A DNA stretch of 64,000 nt. It comes from Typhlomys cinereus. Taxonomy: Eukaryota > Chordata > Mammalia > Rodentia > Platacanthomyidae. The stretch is from the NCBI GenBank assembly GCA_023101885.1, contig JALPQD010000044.1, positions 4,741,565-4,805,564 of the forward strand, given 5' to 3'. The notes under the pieces were generated by a model. The model was not told the origin of the DNA and searched no databases. It was given only the letters and a program-made list of their open reading frames with translations. Shown piece after piece: positions 1 through 11,509 of the stretch. The position numbers were made by a program, and so were the translations under genes. Within the stretch, counting starts at the first letter, position 1. Every line of letters begins with the position of its first letter.

Positions 1-440
1 GAAACCTCTATAGTTCACTGAGAGTGGAAGAGAGACTCTTAAAGGATTGCTTCATGTCTGATGTACTTTGACATCCTTAGTGTTTTGGCATAGTATTTTT
101 GGTAATTATTTTCAGCCTTTTTCCCCTTACTTAGATACAGCCATCCTGTAACTACTCACATAAACAAGTCTGTTCAGTAGAAAGAAAACAAGCATTCTCT
201 GTTGTTTGCAATAGCTCTAGGACCAAATAGTTATTGAATGGTCACTTTGTGTCATACACTATGCATTGTTGCCTTAGAAAAATTCTAGATTCGTGACTAT
301 TTTTTGTTAAATATTCTTCTGATTGGGTTCAAGTGAAGTTCTTGGAGCAAAAGGTTGTGTTGGCTTATGATTTGTCTCTTCTGATTTTATCAGGAAAATC
401 CTGAATTAGTTAATAGTGAGCATTGACTAACAAAATATAT

Positions 441-672
441 TTTTTGTATTCTCTCTTTCTCTTTCTCTTTCTCTTTCTCTCTTTCTTTCTTTCTTTCTCT
501 CTCTCTCTTTCTTTCTCTCTCTTTCTCTCTTTCTTTCTCTCTCTCTTTCTCTCTTTCTTTCTTTCTCTCTTTTTTTCTCTCTCTTTCTCTCTCTCTTTTC
601 TTTCTTTTTTTCTTTCTTTCCTTCTCAATTTCTTTCTGTCTCTCTTTCTTTCACTCTCTCTCTTTTCTTTCC
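441..672. repeat. (CTTT)n/(CT)n polypyrimidine microsatellite
   Basis: About 230 bases of almost pure pyrimidine on the + strand, alternating CTTT and CT units. Low-complexity open frames exist on both strands (Ser/Phe/Leu-rich on +, Lys/Arg/Glu-rich on -) but are artefacts of the repeat. Confidence 0.95.
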
Positions 673-675
673 AAT

Positions 676-868
676 CAGAAAGTCCTGAGTTCAGATCCCA
701 GGTCCCAAGTAAAAAAACACCAAGCAGAAACACAGAAACAGCAGCGGCCTGCACTCTCAGCCATGGTAGGTGGAACCTAGAATTTTTACATGGGGTCTAG
801 GGATCTAAACTCAAGTCCCTTTGCCTGCCAGGTAAAGGCTTAAACCATGAAGCCATCTCCCCAGTCCT
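676..868. mobile_element. Two tRNA-derived SINE pieces head to head
   Basis: The left part (from about 676) reads AGTCCTGAGTTCAGATCCCA on the + strand, a pol III B-box-like segment. The right part (about 780-868) ends in GAAGCCATCTCCCCAGTCC, which on the - strand is the start of a B2/ID-like head followed by its own B box. The two pieces face opposite ways. The family assignment is by resemblance only. Confidence 0.5.
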
Positions 869-3080
869 GACTTAAGTATTTCTAAGTTTGAAAAAGTCCA
901 TATTTACTATCAAAAGTGAGGATACCATTAAAATAAGTCCATAAAATAAATCATTTACTATTGGCTCTTTCCCTTTTACTCTTAATGAAAATTGGAATCT
1001 CATGGTTTGTACTCAGAAAACATGGTGGTTCCCAATTATTGCACTCACCAAAGCACAGATTTCTAGGATCCATCTTAGACTCCATGATTCAGAAGGCAGC
1101 AGACTTTAAGAACAGACCCAGAACACCAAGGAAGATAAAATTCCACATGGTATCATTATATCAGCCATAGATCAACACATGGTGAACCATGAGCAGAAGA
1201 CAAAGAACATAGAATCACATGTAGAAAAAGTCTTGAGCATCACTAGGAGACATTGGATTACATATCGCTTGATCCTCCAACTTTCCTACAATTTTTTCTT
1301 TATAAGAAAGCTGGTACAGTGGAATTATTTCAGCATGACTTAAGAATACACTTAATTATTTAATAGAAATTATCTCTGAATAAAAATTTGTTCCCATTTT
1401 GTTCTGATTAATAAGAAGATTGAATATTGACCTGAATACTGTCAGGACATAGAGACAGTGGATGTTCTTGCTTTTCTAAGATACTCTGTTCTTCAAAAAA
1501 ATCAAGACAAGTTACCTCATATTTACCCTCTATTTTAAAAGCTTTAGTCTCTAAGGAGAAAGTTTACCTTTGCTTTAGAAAAGTGGACAAATGAAAATTC
1601 AGCAAGTCACTCAAGAAGCAATGAACTATGTTGGAATTTCCTTCTTTATAGACAATATTGAAAAACAAATGCAGTCATGTTTATATCAACTTTTAGATCT
1701 TGGGGGGGAGGAGTGGCCTCTCTAAACATGTGTACCAGGTTGCATTGCGAATGAAGGGAGACTTAAAATGTAAGTGATAATTAGTCCATTGATATGAAGT
1801 ACTCCGCAGGATACTTGATGTGAACCCCGATGTCTGCGGAGGAGAAACAGAAGTAGAAAGCTTGAAGTTGGCTCAGCATGATGAAGGTGGCTTAGGTTTG
1901 CTTTCAGAACAGAGTCCTGATGAATAATTCATTTGCTTAGACCATTCTCTTTCCTGATTGCTCTTTAGTTTACCAGGGCTGCACTTTGCTTTCACGTGCA
2001 GATTCTTGACAAAATGCTGCATTTCTGTGCTTAGTAATCTTAATAAAAGCATCAGGATTACTCTTTAGGAAATATAATGTGATCTATGGCAAAATAGTTC
2101 TTAATTACAATGCTGTGCTTTCGGACAGTATAAACGATAGCTTAGAATTGAAAAGAGAATTACTATGCCTTCCATAAATCTCCTTGACAACAAGCTCAAT
2201 GTTTTGAATACTCATTTACAATTTGATTTAAATGTACAGTTCCTTCACCTTGACATCTTATTCCTTTTCTTTATCCTGCTTGGATTTTAGTAGGTGCTTT
2301 TCAAAAATTCAATTAAACATTATTACTTAACTGCAAGATTTTGACCCTCTGATACCTAAATTAGATTTGGAATGTTTCCATAGTTTTCACCATGGTCATT
2401 CACTATTACCTTCATTCCCCAATAAATAAAATTTAAAAAAAAAAGTCTGGATTAAATTTCTACAGTGAATCCCCTTTTTTGGAACTCTACTATAAAAAGA
2501 AAAAAAAAATGAAGAAGTGATTCATAGCTCTAGGGTCCTCTACCTGAGAGATATGTTGCCTGGGCATTTATCGTCCCTCAAACTGTTGCTCTCATTGTGA
2601 AATCCAAAGAAAGCCTTCCCAGCATGCAGCTTTCAGTGCAGCTTGCCTTCCTGCCTTTGGCGGAGCTCCGGATTCTTGTGAATCACCCCTAGGCACACAG
2701 TGTTACCATTGTACTGTCTGAAAGCGAAGCCTGCTGGGTGGTGGCGCAGCTACTCCTTTGAGAAGGTCACGAGTTCATGTTTGCTCAGCCTTCAGTCTAA
2801 CAAGTAGCGTTCCCAGAGAACTGCAACGTAGCTACGCTCTGGAGGCTCAGAGTTCCACGGAACCCAGCAGTCATGGCCTAAAGACCATTAGGAGTGGTGA
2901 ATTCAAGACAAGCCTTGCCTGTGGTCTGTCATTATGAGTGTGTCTATCAACATCTCTTCTCAGTGGCTAAAAAATGAAATTTGCCTAAGACCTTAGTTGA
3001 AGTAACTGATAATAAGGCAGATGGTACTTCATGGGGACCTACAGTGAATAATTCTGCAGTTTACTGTGTGACTTTTCTTT
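869..3080. other. Unique-looking non-coding sequence
   Basis: No gene, strong repeat or RNA signature recognised. It has an A-rich run near 2430-2445 and 2500-2515 and short AT-rich stretches. The open frames are short and unsupported. Read as upstream/intronic DNA of PDE4B. Confidence 0.5.
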
Positions 3081-3084
3081 ATTA

Positions 3085-3180
3085 AGCAGACGTTTATTGA
3101 ATACCTACCATATGCCAGATACTGGGACAGAGACTGGAGTTAATGTGGTAAGTAAAACATTAAAAATCTCTGTCCTTCTG
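3085..3180. repeat. L2-like ancient repeat fragment
   Basis: The text TTTATTGAATACCTACCATA and the following TGCCAGATACTGGGACAGAG match the well-known 3' region of mammalian L2 elements in word order, with heavy divergence. Its age means it predates the rodent radiation. Confidence 0.55.
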
Positions 3181-3199
3181 GGACTTTATAACTGAGAGG

Positions 3200-4890
3200 C
3201 TCTCAGGAAATAAATAGCCTTGCTTAGAGGGATAGAAACCATTATAGAAAAGCTGAAGAGGAGGATAAAGGCGGTGTTTCATATAGACACATCCTCTTTA
3301 AAGACATGAAGAGAGAGGAGAAAATGAGGGAAGGAGCCATAGGAAGATATGGAAGAAATACTTAACAGGCAGAGATTGAAAGAAAATCATCCTCAAGAGT
3401 GTCAAGCGATGGCTCACATATTAAGTCAACACTTACATAAAATGAGAACCTGTTGATAATGGAATATACATGTAGTATATGTGTGTGTGTGTGAAATACA
3501 ATTGGAAATATCACAATAAGAAAAAAAGAAACTACCAATTCAAAAATTTCATCTATACAGTGAAGACAGAAGATAATATTTTCTGTCATAAATCCTTCTC
3601 CCAGTAGGGCCATCACAGGGTTAAAACAATCTACTGCATGCATAATGTACTGTAATTGCTTTTTTAACAGCTGAAATGTACAGAAAATACTGTTCTGACC
3701 GCCTGTCTTTAGTCGTTCACTGTTGCTGTCACGATTCAGAAATTTGAATCTCTGCCTCAAGAGGCATGTTTCCTTGGCTGTTAAAAAAAAGAAAAGAAAA
3801 ATTAGAGGGGATGTATAGCTGTAATCATGGGCTGTGATTTTAGAAGAGAAATCACTTCTTGTACAGGGGCCAGGGTGCCCATGAGCGTTCTTTATGTCTT
3901 TGTTTAATTCTCATTTGTGTTTGCTCTGTTCCTGACTTGTTAGTTCCCGTTTTGTTGCGGGTGACATTTTCTTGGCAGATATACCCGACTGGCAGTGCCC
4001 ACTTATATTAAAGGATATTCTACAAAGAAATCATGGTATTGGTCAGAAAGTCTAGAAACGGGACCAGAAATGGTGGTGGCTAGAGGCAGGAAGGGGAAGT
4101 AAATATTCTCAGCACATCATGTCACTTCCATGTTTGTTGTGAATTGGCATCTTTCAGTTGCCTTCTAAGAATACATCTGGACTCACAAAATGTGAAGAAT
4201 TTAAAGAGATTAAGTAAAAATAAGATTATTAATAATGTAGTCCCGTCTCAAAACACAAAATGAAAATGCTGTTTGTTTCTAATCAAGCACAAGAGAACAC
4301 ATTAGAATCCCAGCCTAGAACTTGCAAAGCTGGAGTAGATTTCAAATCTGACTACTGTTTATAGTAGTCATCGTAGGAAAAAGTGTCTAACTTATAAGTC
4401 CACAGCAAAAGCTTTAGGATTGACTTTAGAAGGTAAAAGAGGTCCAGAAATGCAATCAAAGGACAATATTTCTTGCTTTACTATTTAAGACAATAAAGGA
4501 CTTACATGAGAAAAATCTCTAGATTTTTCACAACACACTAGGGTCAAATAACTTCTAATCTTGAACTGCAAATGAATTGACATGCTGAGGTTTGTTAAAC
4601 CCATAGTTATTTTCCATGTTTGCTTAGGATTGACATAAGCAGACAAACAAGATCTTTTCAAAGAACTCATGAATAAAATCACTTTACTACATGGTGAAAC
4701 CATTGGGTGGTGAAACCATTGGTGATTGAATATACGGGCTTGCACTTGCTACGCAAGTGCTCTGATCTTGTTTGTGCTAAGTCCCAGCCCTGGAAACGAA
4801 TTTTTGTTACATTCAGGTTACTCTATGTTGTCCTGAAATATGACAATCTTCAAGAATAATATAGTATTCTACGTATTTTTAACTTTATTA
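3200..4890. other. Unique-looking non-coding sequence
   Basis: No supported gene. A decayed ID-like SINE piece on the - strand may sit at about 4735-4790 (GCACTTGCTACGCAAGTGCT ... GTCCCAGCCCTGG). The longest open frame here (3362-3760, -) is 132 codons, has no recognisable domain, and lacks family support. Confidence 0.45.
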
Positions 4891-4894
4891 ATAT

Positions 4895-5085
4895 TATTTT
4901 GTGTGTGTGCGTGTAATATATGTGTACATGTGGGCACTTGTATCACAGCTTGTGGATGGAGGGCAGAGGACAGCTTTGTGAAATCAGATCATTCATTCCA
5001 CCTTTCCATAGTCTGTTGAGCATTGAGCTTAGGTTGTGAGATTTGCACAGCAAGTACTTTACCCACTGAGCCATTCTGTCAACCC
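4895..5085 (-). mobile_element. B3-like tRNA-derived SINE
   Basis: A GT-rich left edge followed by text ending ACCCACTGAGCCATTCTGTC, the reverse complement of a B2/B3 pol III head. The body has the GGAGGGCAGAGGACAGC-like segment typical of rodent B3. Divergent, so an older copy. Confidence 0.6.
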
Positions 5086-5164
5086 AGAATTAACAACTTT
5101 TATGTAGTAAGCAATATTTTTATTTCGGGCATATGCATGTTTTTTCCTTTTTATTATGCAGTGA

Positions 5165-5335
5165 AGTAGAATGGATTGAATGCTAAGTTTTGAAGTTATA
5201 TGGCTTTGGGTTCTAATTATTACTGATAGGTTAATGTCGAGTAACTCATTCCCCTTTTCTGTAACTTACTTTCTTCATCTATAAAATATAAATTATTTGC
5301 TCGAGGGACATTATGAAGTTAAATATGATCATACA
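5165..5335 (+). repeat. MIR (CORE-SINE) fragment
   Basis: The order of words matches the MIR consensus: GGGTTCTAATTATTACTGAT, then GTAACTTACTTTCTTCATCT, ATAAAATATAAATTATTTGC and a GAAGTTAAATATGAT end. This is an ancient mammal-wide SINE. Confidence 0.65.
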
Positions 5336-5384
5336 TATGACAAAACCCAGGAAATAAACTCTTCATTAAATCTGTGTCTTAAGC

Positions 5385-5560
5385 TGGCTTTCTTTCTACT
5401 CTGCCTCCTCATTCTGGGAGAAAGGGTTAGAATCCACCCTTTCTACATTATCCTCAGAAAAAACCAACCCTCTGGTGCCTTGATTGTAAGATTTCTAGCC
5501 TCTGAAACTGTGAGGGAATAAAGTAGTCTTATTTAAGCCACTCAATCTGTGACACTGTCA
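5385..5560 (+). repeat. MaLR/MLT-like ancient LTR 3' part
   Basis: Contains TTTCTAGCCTCTGAAACTGT, GAGGGAATAAAGTAGTCTT and TTTAAGCCACTCAATCTGTG in the order seen at the 3' end of mammalian MaLR-type LTRs, including the AATAAA signal. Assigned by memory of the family; the exact subfamily is not determinable here. Confidence 0.45.
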
Positions 5561-5654
5561 GGAAGAAGTGGGGTTTCCCTTTCACAAGTATCTCATATTG
5601 TGAAGGTGGATTTGGAATCTGACCAGAAGATCTGATGTGATTCTTTTGATACCG

Positions 5655-6022
5655 TGGTTTGAGTCTGATGTGTCCACTGTGGGCTCCTGTGTTTGATCAC
5701 TTGGTCCCTAATTAGTAGTGATGTTAGAGAAGGTTGTGGAACCTTTAGAAGGTGGAACTTTGTGGGAGGAAGTAGGTCTCTTGGGGGGGACGGACCTTGA
5801 GGTTTTGTGTTTAGACTACTTCCTGCTTTCTGTTTGCTTCCTAAATGTGATGCAGTGTGAGTAGCCAGCCTCCTGCTCTTGCAGCCATGCCTTTCCTGCT
5901 TGTTGTGGTGTCTCCTCCATGATGGACTGTCTCTGTCTGGAACTGCGAGCCAAAGGAACCCTCTTCCTTCAAGTTGTTTTGTCAGGGTGTTTTATCACAG
6001 CCACAAGAAAAGATGCTGAGAC
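5655..6022 (+). mobile_element. URR1-like hAT non-autonomous element
   Basis: The sequence follows the rodent medium-reiterated element with GTTGTGGAACCTTTAGAAGG, GGAGGAAGTAGGTCTCTTGG, CCTCCATGATGGACTGTCTC, then CCTCTTCCTTCAAGTTGTTT and TTATCACAGCCACAAGAAAA. I associate this with URR1-type hAT-Charlie derivatives. Several related copies lie elsewhere in the window. Confidence 0.55.
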
Positions 6023-6029
6023 ACCACAG

Positions 6030-7425
6030 ACAATGACCATATTTTGGAGGAGACTGTGGTAGAGACAGGACGGGTAGAGAGACTTCAGATGGGTTTTCAA
6101 ATGGAAGTGAGAACATCTTATTAGATACTGGAGAAATAGACCCTTGTTATACAGTAGCAAAGAAATTTTCATAATTATGCTCCGTTTTTGTTTTCTTTGT
6201 GGAAAGCAGAAATTGTAAATGATGAACTAGACATTTAGTGGAAGAAATTTCTAAGCAAAATGTTGCAACCAGATCCCAGTTTTTTCCTTCTGCTTATAGT
6301 AAAACGTAAAAGGAAAAGATAAAGGCAAGATTGTTAAGCCAAATATATGCAGAACTTGACAATGTGGATAATTCTCAGGCTTCCTATGTTGTTTAAAACA
6401 AGAAGGCGTGTGCTGGAAGGAGCTTCAGAGATGAGATGACAGTAATTGGAGCTAAATAGAGCTAATCAACTGTCAGAGAGAGCCAGGAACCAAGATTCAA
6501 TGATACAGAGCCGATCTTGATGCACTGTCCTGTCTAGTGTCTTCTGCCCCTGTCAATTGCAGAGGAAGCAAGACTTTTGTGAGTTTCAGATATATAGAAA
6601 CATATCTGGCTTGTGCTAAAGAGGAAAGCTAGAATGAAATGATAGTAGACCATTCAAATTTCTTAGATTCTCTAGGCATGACAGGTGTGACAATAGTGAT
6701 ACCTGGTGACAGATATTCATGATCTCTTAGCAAGGAAAGAATTATTCAGAAGGTGGTTCACAGACCAGTGATGCCATTTCCACCATTCACATGGGACTCA
6801 AGCTTTGGAAAGCAGCCATTTCATCTTATCTCTGAGGCGGGACTACCTCCTTGATGACTGCCCAGACACTCTAACTGACCCAGAGTTCAGCCCTTTGAAC
6901 AAAACGAGTTACGAAAAGCCTTGAAGACAGGTGCTCTCTGTCCCAGTACTTTTGAGCTTCTTTTGGATCTTCCTTTCCTTGCTTCGGAGATGTTCTCTTT
7001 TGCAGTAGGAATGTCCATCTCATGGCTGTCTCCCCACTTTCTTTTGGAAATAGATGATTTCTCTTGTTTCGTAATTCATAGATGGAGAGCACCTTTTCCC
7101 CCCATAGCATATGTTGATGGCTTAAATAAGATGCTCAGACTGGACCTGGTGGTGGAGTGACGCAGACATGCAATGTTGGCATGAGTGAACAGCATAACTA
7201 GGAGGATGTGCATTTCGGAGAACAAAAGACTGATGGTTACAGACAGGTCAGACTGTTTATTCATCAAGCTCACATGTGGAAGTCTGTTAAAAATTACATC
7301 TTCAGTATCCCCCCAAAATCACATGAAGCAAAATTTTGTCAACAGTATGCTGGTGGGTATTCTAGAAAGAGAGCTTAGAGACATGCTCAGATCATTGGAA
7401 TAAACCCAGAATGGGGACTATAGGA
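6030..7425. other. Unique-looking non-coding sequence
   Basis: No gene or clear repeat recognised. Overlapping 65-79 codon frames at 6871-7273 on both strands have no recognisable domain or splice context. Confidence 0.45.
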
Positions 7426-7515
7426 CTCCTTCTTTCCTTCTTCCCTCCCTCCTTCCCTCCTTCCCTCCTTCCCTTCTTCCCTCCTTCCCTCCTTCTCTCC
7501 TTTCTTTCTTCCCTC

Positions 7516-7578
<63 letters not shown>

Positions 7579-7694
7579 TCGTTCTTTCTTTCTTTCTCTT
7601 TTTCCTTTCTTTTTTTTTCTCTTCTCTCTGTTTCTTTCTCTTCCTCTCTCTCCTTCCTCCCTCTCTCTTCTTTCTTTCTCTTTCTTTCCTTTCT

Positions 7695-7729
<35 letters not shown>

Positions 7730-8112
7730 CTCTCTCCTCTTCTCTCCTTCCTTCCTTCCTCCTCCTTCCTCCTTCCCTCTTTTTTTCCCTCCTTCTTTCT
7801 TTCTTTCTTTCTTTCTTTTCTTTCCTTTCTTTTCTTTCTTTCTTTCTTTCTTTTTCTTTCTTTTCTTTCTTTTCTTTCATCTTTCTTTTCTTTCCTTCTT
7901 TCCTCTTTCCTCCTTTTCTCTTTTTATTTCTTTCTTTTTCTTCTTTCTCTTCTTCTTTCTTTCTTCTTTCTTTCTTCTTTCTTTCTTTCTTTCTTTCTTT
8001 CTTCTTTCTTTCTTCTTTCTCTCTTTCTCTCCTCCTTCTCTCTCTCCTTCTTCCTTCCTCCTCCCTCCTTCTCTCTCTCTTTTTTTCTCTTCTTCTTTCT
8101 TTCTTTCTTTCT

Positions 8113-8145
<33 letters not shown>

Positions 8146-8219
8146 TTTCTTTCTTTCTTTCTTTTTGTCTCTCTCTTTCTTTCTTTTCTTCCTTCTTTTC
8201 TCTCTGTCCTTTTCTTTTT
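7426..8219. repeat. 794-bp polypyrimidine tract
   Basis: By my reading only six purines interrupt about 794 pyrimidines on the + strand (near 7581, 7630, 7879, 7926, 8167, 8206). Blocks of CCTT, CTTT, CTTTT and CTCT alternate, including a pure CTTT run at about 7516-7580. The long Ser/Phe frame (+) and the Lys/Arg/Glu frame (-) are repeat artefacts. Confidence 0.97.
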
Positions 8220-10690
8220 GACTGTCTGATCATGAGATGAACAGCTTTCTCCAATACTCCAAAATGCCACTGCAGACTCAAAGCAGTAGGTCCAACCAAT
8301 AATGGATGAGTACCTCTAAAACTATGAGCCCAAATCACGTGAATTTACCCGGGTTTTTATTTCTGTATTTAGTATTTCATGTTCTGTTACCGTTTGCTTT
8401 TGTAAGAAAAAAAATTGGCTGGTATGGTATCCTAATCTTTAGTACCAAGAGAACCTGATTTGGAGAAAATAATTTCACAGAAATTATCAAACTGAAATGA
8501 TCATAGTGGTTAATTTTAATTTGGTATGAATGATATCCTTATGTGAAGGGGTTATGTGGCAGAAGACATGCATAGAGGAAAGAAAATAAATAAGAAGAGA
8601 CAGATGGAGAATCCATAAACGGAGGAGAGAGGGTCAGAATACATTATTTCCTCACAACATATTGAAAGAACCAGTCTTCTTCACACCTGTATTTTAGATT
8701 CAGTAAGACAGTGAGTTTGTATTGCTTAAGTATGCATGTGAAGACTGAGTCAATTATTGATAGAAAATCTCAAGGAAGGAGCAGGGTTAAGTAGATCACA
8801 TTCTTTTTTTTTTATGCTCTGTATTTGGAACAGCAGGGAAAAAAGGCTATAGTTTGTGAACATGGTCACAACAGTCTTCTGTACCTTGCCATGGTCACCG
8901 TAGCAAGCTTCTATGTGCTAACTTGCCTGTTGTTATAGTATATGTCGGTGGTTCAAATAGTTATAACAGAAAGTCCTAATCTGTGTTATTTGATATATAT
9001 ATGTATATATGTGTATCTATATATGTGTATCTATATCTATATGAATGGTTGAAAGGCTGTGGTTATTTAGGCCAGGAGAAATAAAAGGCTTTAAGAAGCT
9101 GCTTGTGATATATTCATTGAACTACAGGAGGTAAGAATCAGAGTGGCACATGATTAGGAGTTGGACTTTGGCAAAATGAAGAAAAAAGTTGCTCATTATA
9201 TAAAATTTAATCTTGACAGATCTCTGTCTGCATTTCAGTGAACATTCATAGAGACGTAAAATTTAAAAATAGACTTGTTTGCTTATTTGGTTTTGTTGGT
9301 ATAGGTCATTAGAAGGCTATTACTGCCTTTTTGATATGAAATAAACCCATGAGCTTAACAATGAGCACGTAATAGAGACTGATAGGGTAGACTAAAGAAG
9401 AATTAAACTCTGGACAAAGAACTCTCCATACAAAATGTGATAGGCAGCCAGGGTGAGGATAATCTGCAGTGAACAGAGAAAAACTCTAGAACTGAGAGAC
9501 ATGAGACCAAATACGAGAGCAAGTTAATATAAACAGGTTTATAATCATGATGACAATTCCATTGTGGTAGTTCTACTAGTAAATTACAAGTACTACCTGG
9601 GCAGATATATGCCTGACTTACTCAATGCAGTACTTTTTAAACTTTCACAGTGACTGGCTCATATTTGACATATAACTATTACAATATGAATAAATGAATA
9701 ACTAACAAGTAATGCTTGATTAATTGTGACTGCTCATATTCCTGTGTTTTCAAACTTTCATATATCATGCACAAAGCATTTCAGATGTATATAAAATAGT
9801 TTTAGGTAAAGAGGTAACTTCACAAAAATAAACTTCAGTCTTTATTTTCTAAGTACAGTGAGAGATTTGTGAATTATGTCCATGTAAGAAAACTATGTTA
9901 CATAGTATACTATCATTCTAATTTGCTGATTATGAATGCATACACTGGAGATACATCCATGCAAAAATAAAATAAATTAGCCTTATGTGGAAAAGTTAGT
10001 CATGTCATTACTATACTGAATATAAAATTTTTTGAATTTTTCATCCTTATGTTTTACTAAGGTGTATGTGGATAAGCAATAATTCATGCTTAACAAAGAA
10101 GTTGGACACTGTTCTTGACAAAGTAAGTATATTTGAAGACTCTATGAATTAGTACAAATATACAGGTAAGGAGCAGGACTAGCCAGATCATATCCTTTTT
10201 AGAACACAGTATTCGGAGGCCCTCCAGTCCTTACAGAAAGGGAGATTGGCTGTTGCTTTGTCAGGACAGAAAATACAGATTAAGAATCCTCTGGAGTCTT
10301 GTTTTACATTGGTTTCTCTCTATATAGCCACAAAAGGCACAGAAACGGCTATTGTTCCTAAGTGACATCACTCAGTGGCACTGAGGCCAGTGTCCAGCTG
10401 CAGTCAGCATTAGGAGATCTCTGGATAGAGTCCAAGATGCAAGCTCCACTAGCAAAAGAAATGAAAAGATCAAGAATGCAAATTCTGAAGAACGCTGGAA
10501 TATAATTGATGAGACAAAGCAGTTATAAATGCTAAAACTTATGTGGAAGGTTTTGAATTGTCTAACTGACATTACTGTATGAGAGATTTTGGTTGTAGGT
10601 CAGATAGGAGATCATATAATTCAGGCACCTGTGGATTTAATTTGAATTTTTGGGCAGCCACATGGAGAAGCTACAAGACAGCTCTGAGAA
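8220..10690. other. Non-coding sequence with an AT-rich microsatellite
   Basis: Contains a TATATATG/TATCTA microsatellite at about 8990-9045. No supported gene or confidently named repeat otherwise. Confidence 0.45.
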
Positions 10691-11509
10691 GCTAGCACTC
10701 TTGGTCAGATTGCAGAGGAAAAAGCATATTCATAAAGGAAATATTCAATCTTATTAGGAAATGTGCAAAAATCTTGAATACGTAACAAAAAACTACATGG
10801 ATAGAAAATAAGCACATGGAAGAGGATCAATGATTAGGTATTAGGGGAATATAAAGTAAAACCAGTATATATCTGTAAGACTCACTGTGTATCTGCTAGA
10901 ATCGCTAAAACAAAGTATCTACTGACCTGAAGTGCTGGTGGGAATGTGGAGCAACTGGAATGCTCATGTATTACCAGAAGAAATGCAAAGTGAAGGAACT
11001 GTTCGAAAAACCAGGTTGATGTTCACTATAAAGATGGACGTACTCTTAACATATGTGCCACACCACAGTGAGAGCAGATGTTTGCACCAAGCTGTGCATA
11101 TGTTTCTTAGAAACTGTATTCATAATTTCCCCAAACTGAAAACACCCCAATTATCATTCAGTAGGCAAATGAACAAACAAATCATGGCATATCCAGACAA
11201 TGGAGCATTCCTTGGAAATAAAAACTCCGTGCAGTATTAATCAATCTTGGCTACTCTTCAAATATACTGTGCAGAGCACAGGTTAAACACAATGCCTTGT
11301 TTGTAACTTTACTGAAAGACAAAGTGATGAAGATGAAGAAAAGATCAGGGTTGCCAGGGATAAGAGGCAAGAGGAGAATGTGAATGTAAAGATGTAGAAT
11401 GAGACAGCTTGGGGAGTGACAGGGCGTTTTAAGGTTCTGATTGTAGTGGTCATATGCTTGTAGTTTCTCTTAAAAAGTCTTTGCTGTAGGCTTCGGTGTG
11501 CTCACTCAT
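10690..11509 (+). mobile_element. Ancient L1 (L1M-type) ORF2 tail
   Basis: Text such as GTGCTGGTGGGAATGTGGAG, TGTATTCATAATTTCCCCAA, CATGGCATATCCAGACAATG and the following GGAGCATTCCTTGGAAATAA aligns by word order to the C-terminal ORF2/3' region of mammalian L1. It is far more diverged than the other L1 copies in the window. The 102-codon frame at 10932-11240 is a remnant of ORF2, not a gene. The younger L1 beginning at about 11527 is inserted at or beyond its 3' end. Confidence 0.6.

Noticed and set aside
7392..8270. Open frames of up to 292 codons on both strands
   Set aside because: They run through the polypyrimidine tract; Lys/Arg/Glu or Ser/Phe/Leu composition is a direct product of the repeat and no start or domain supports them.
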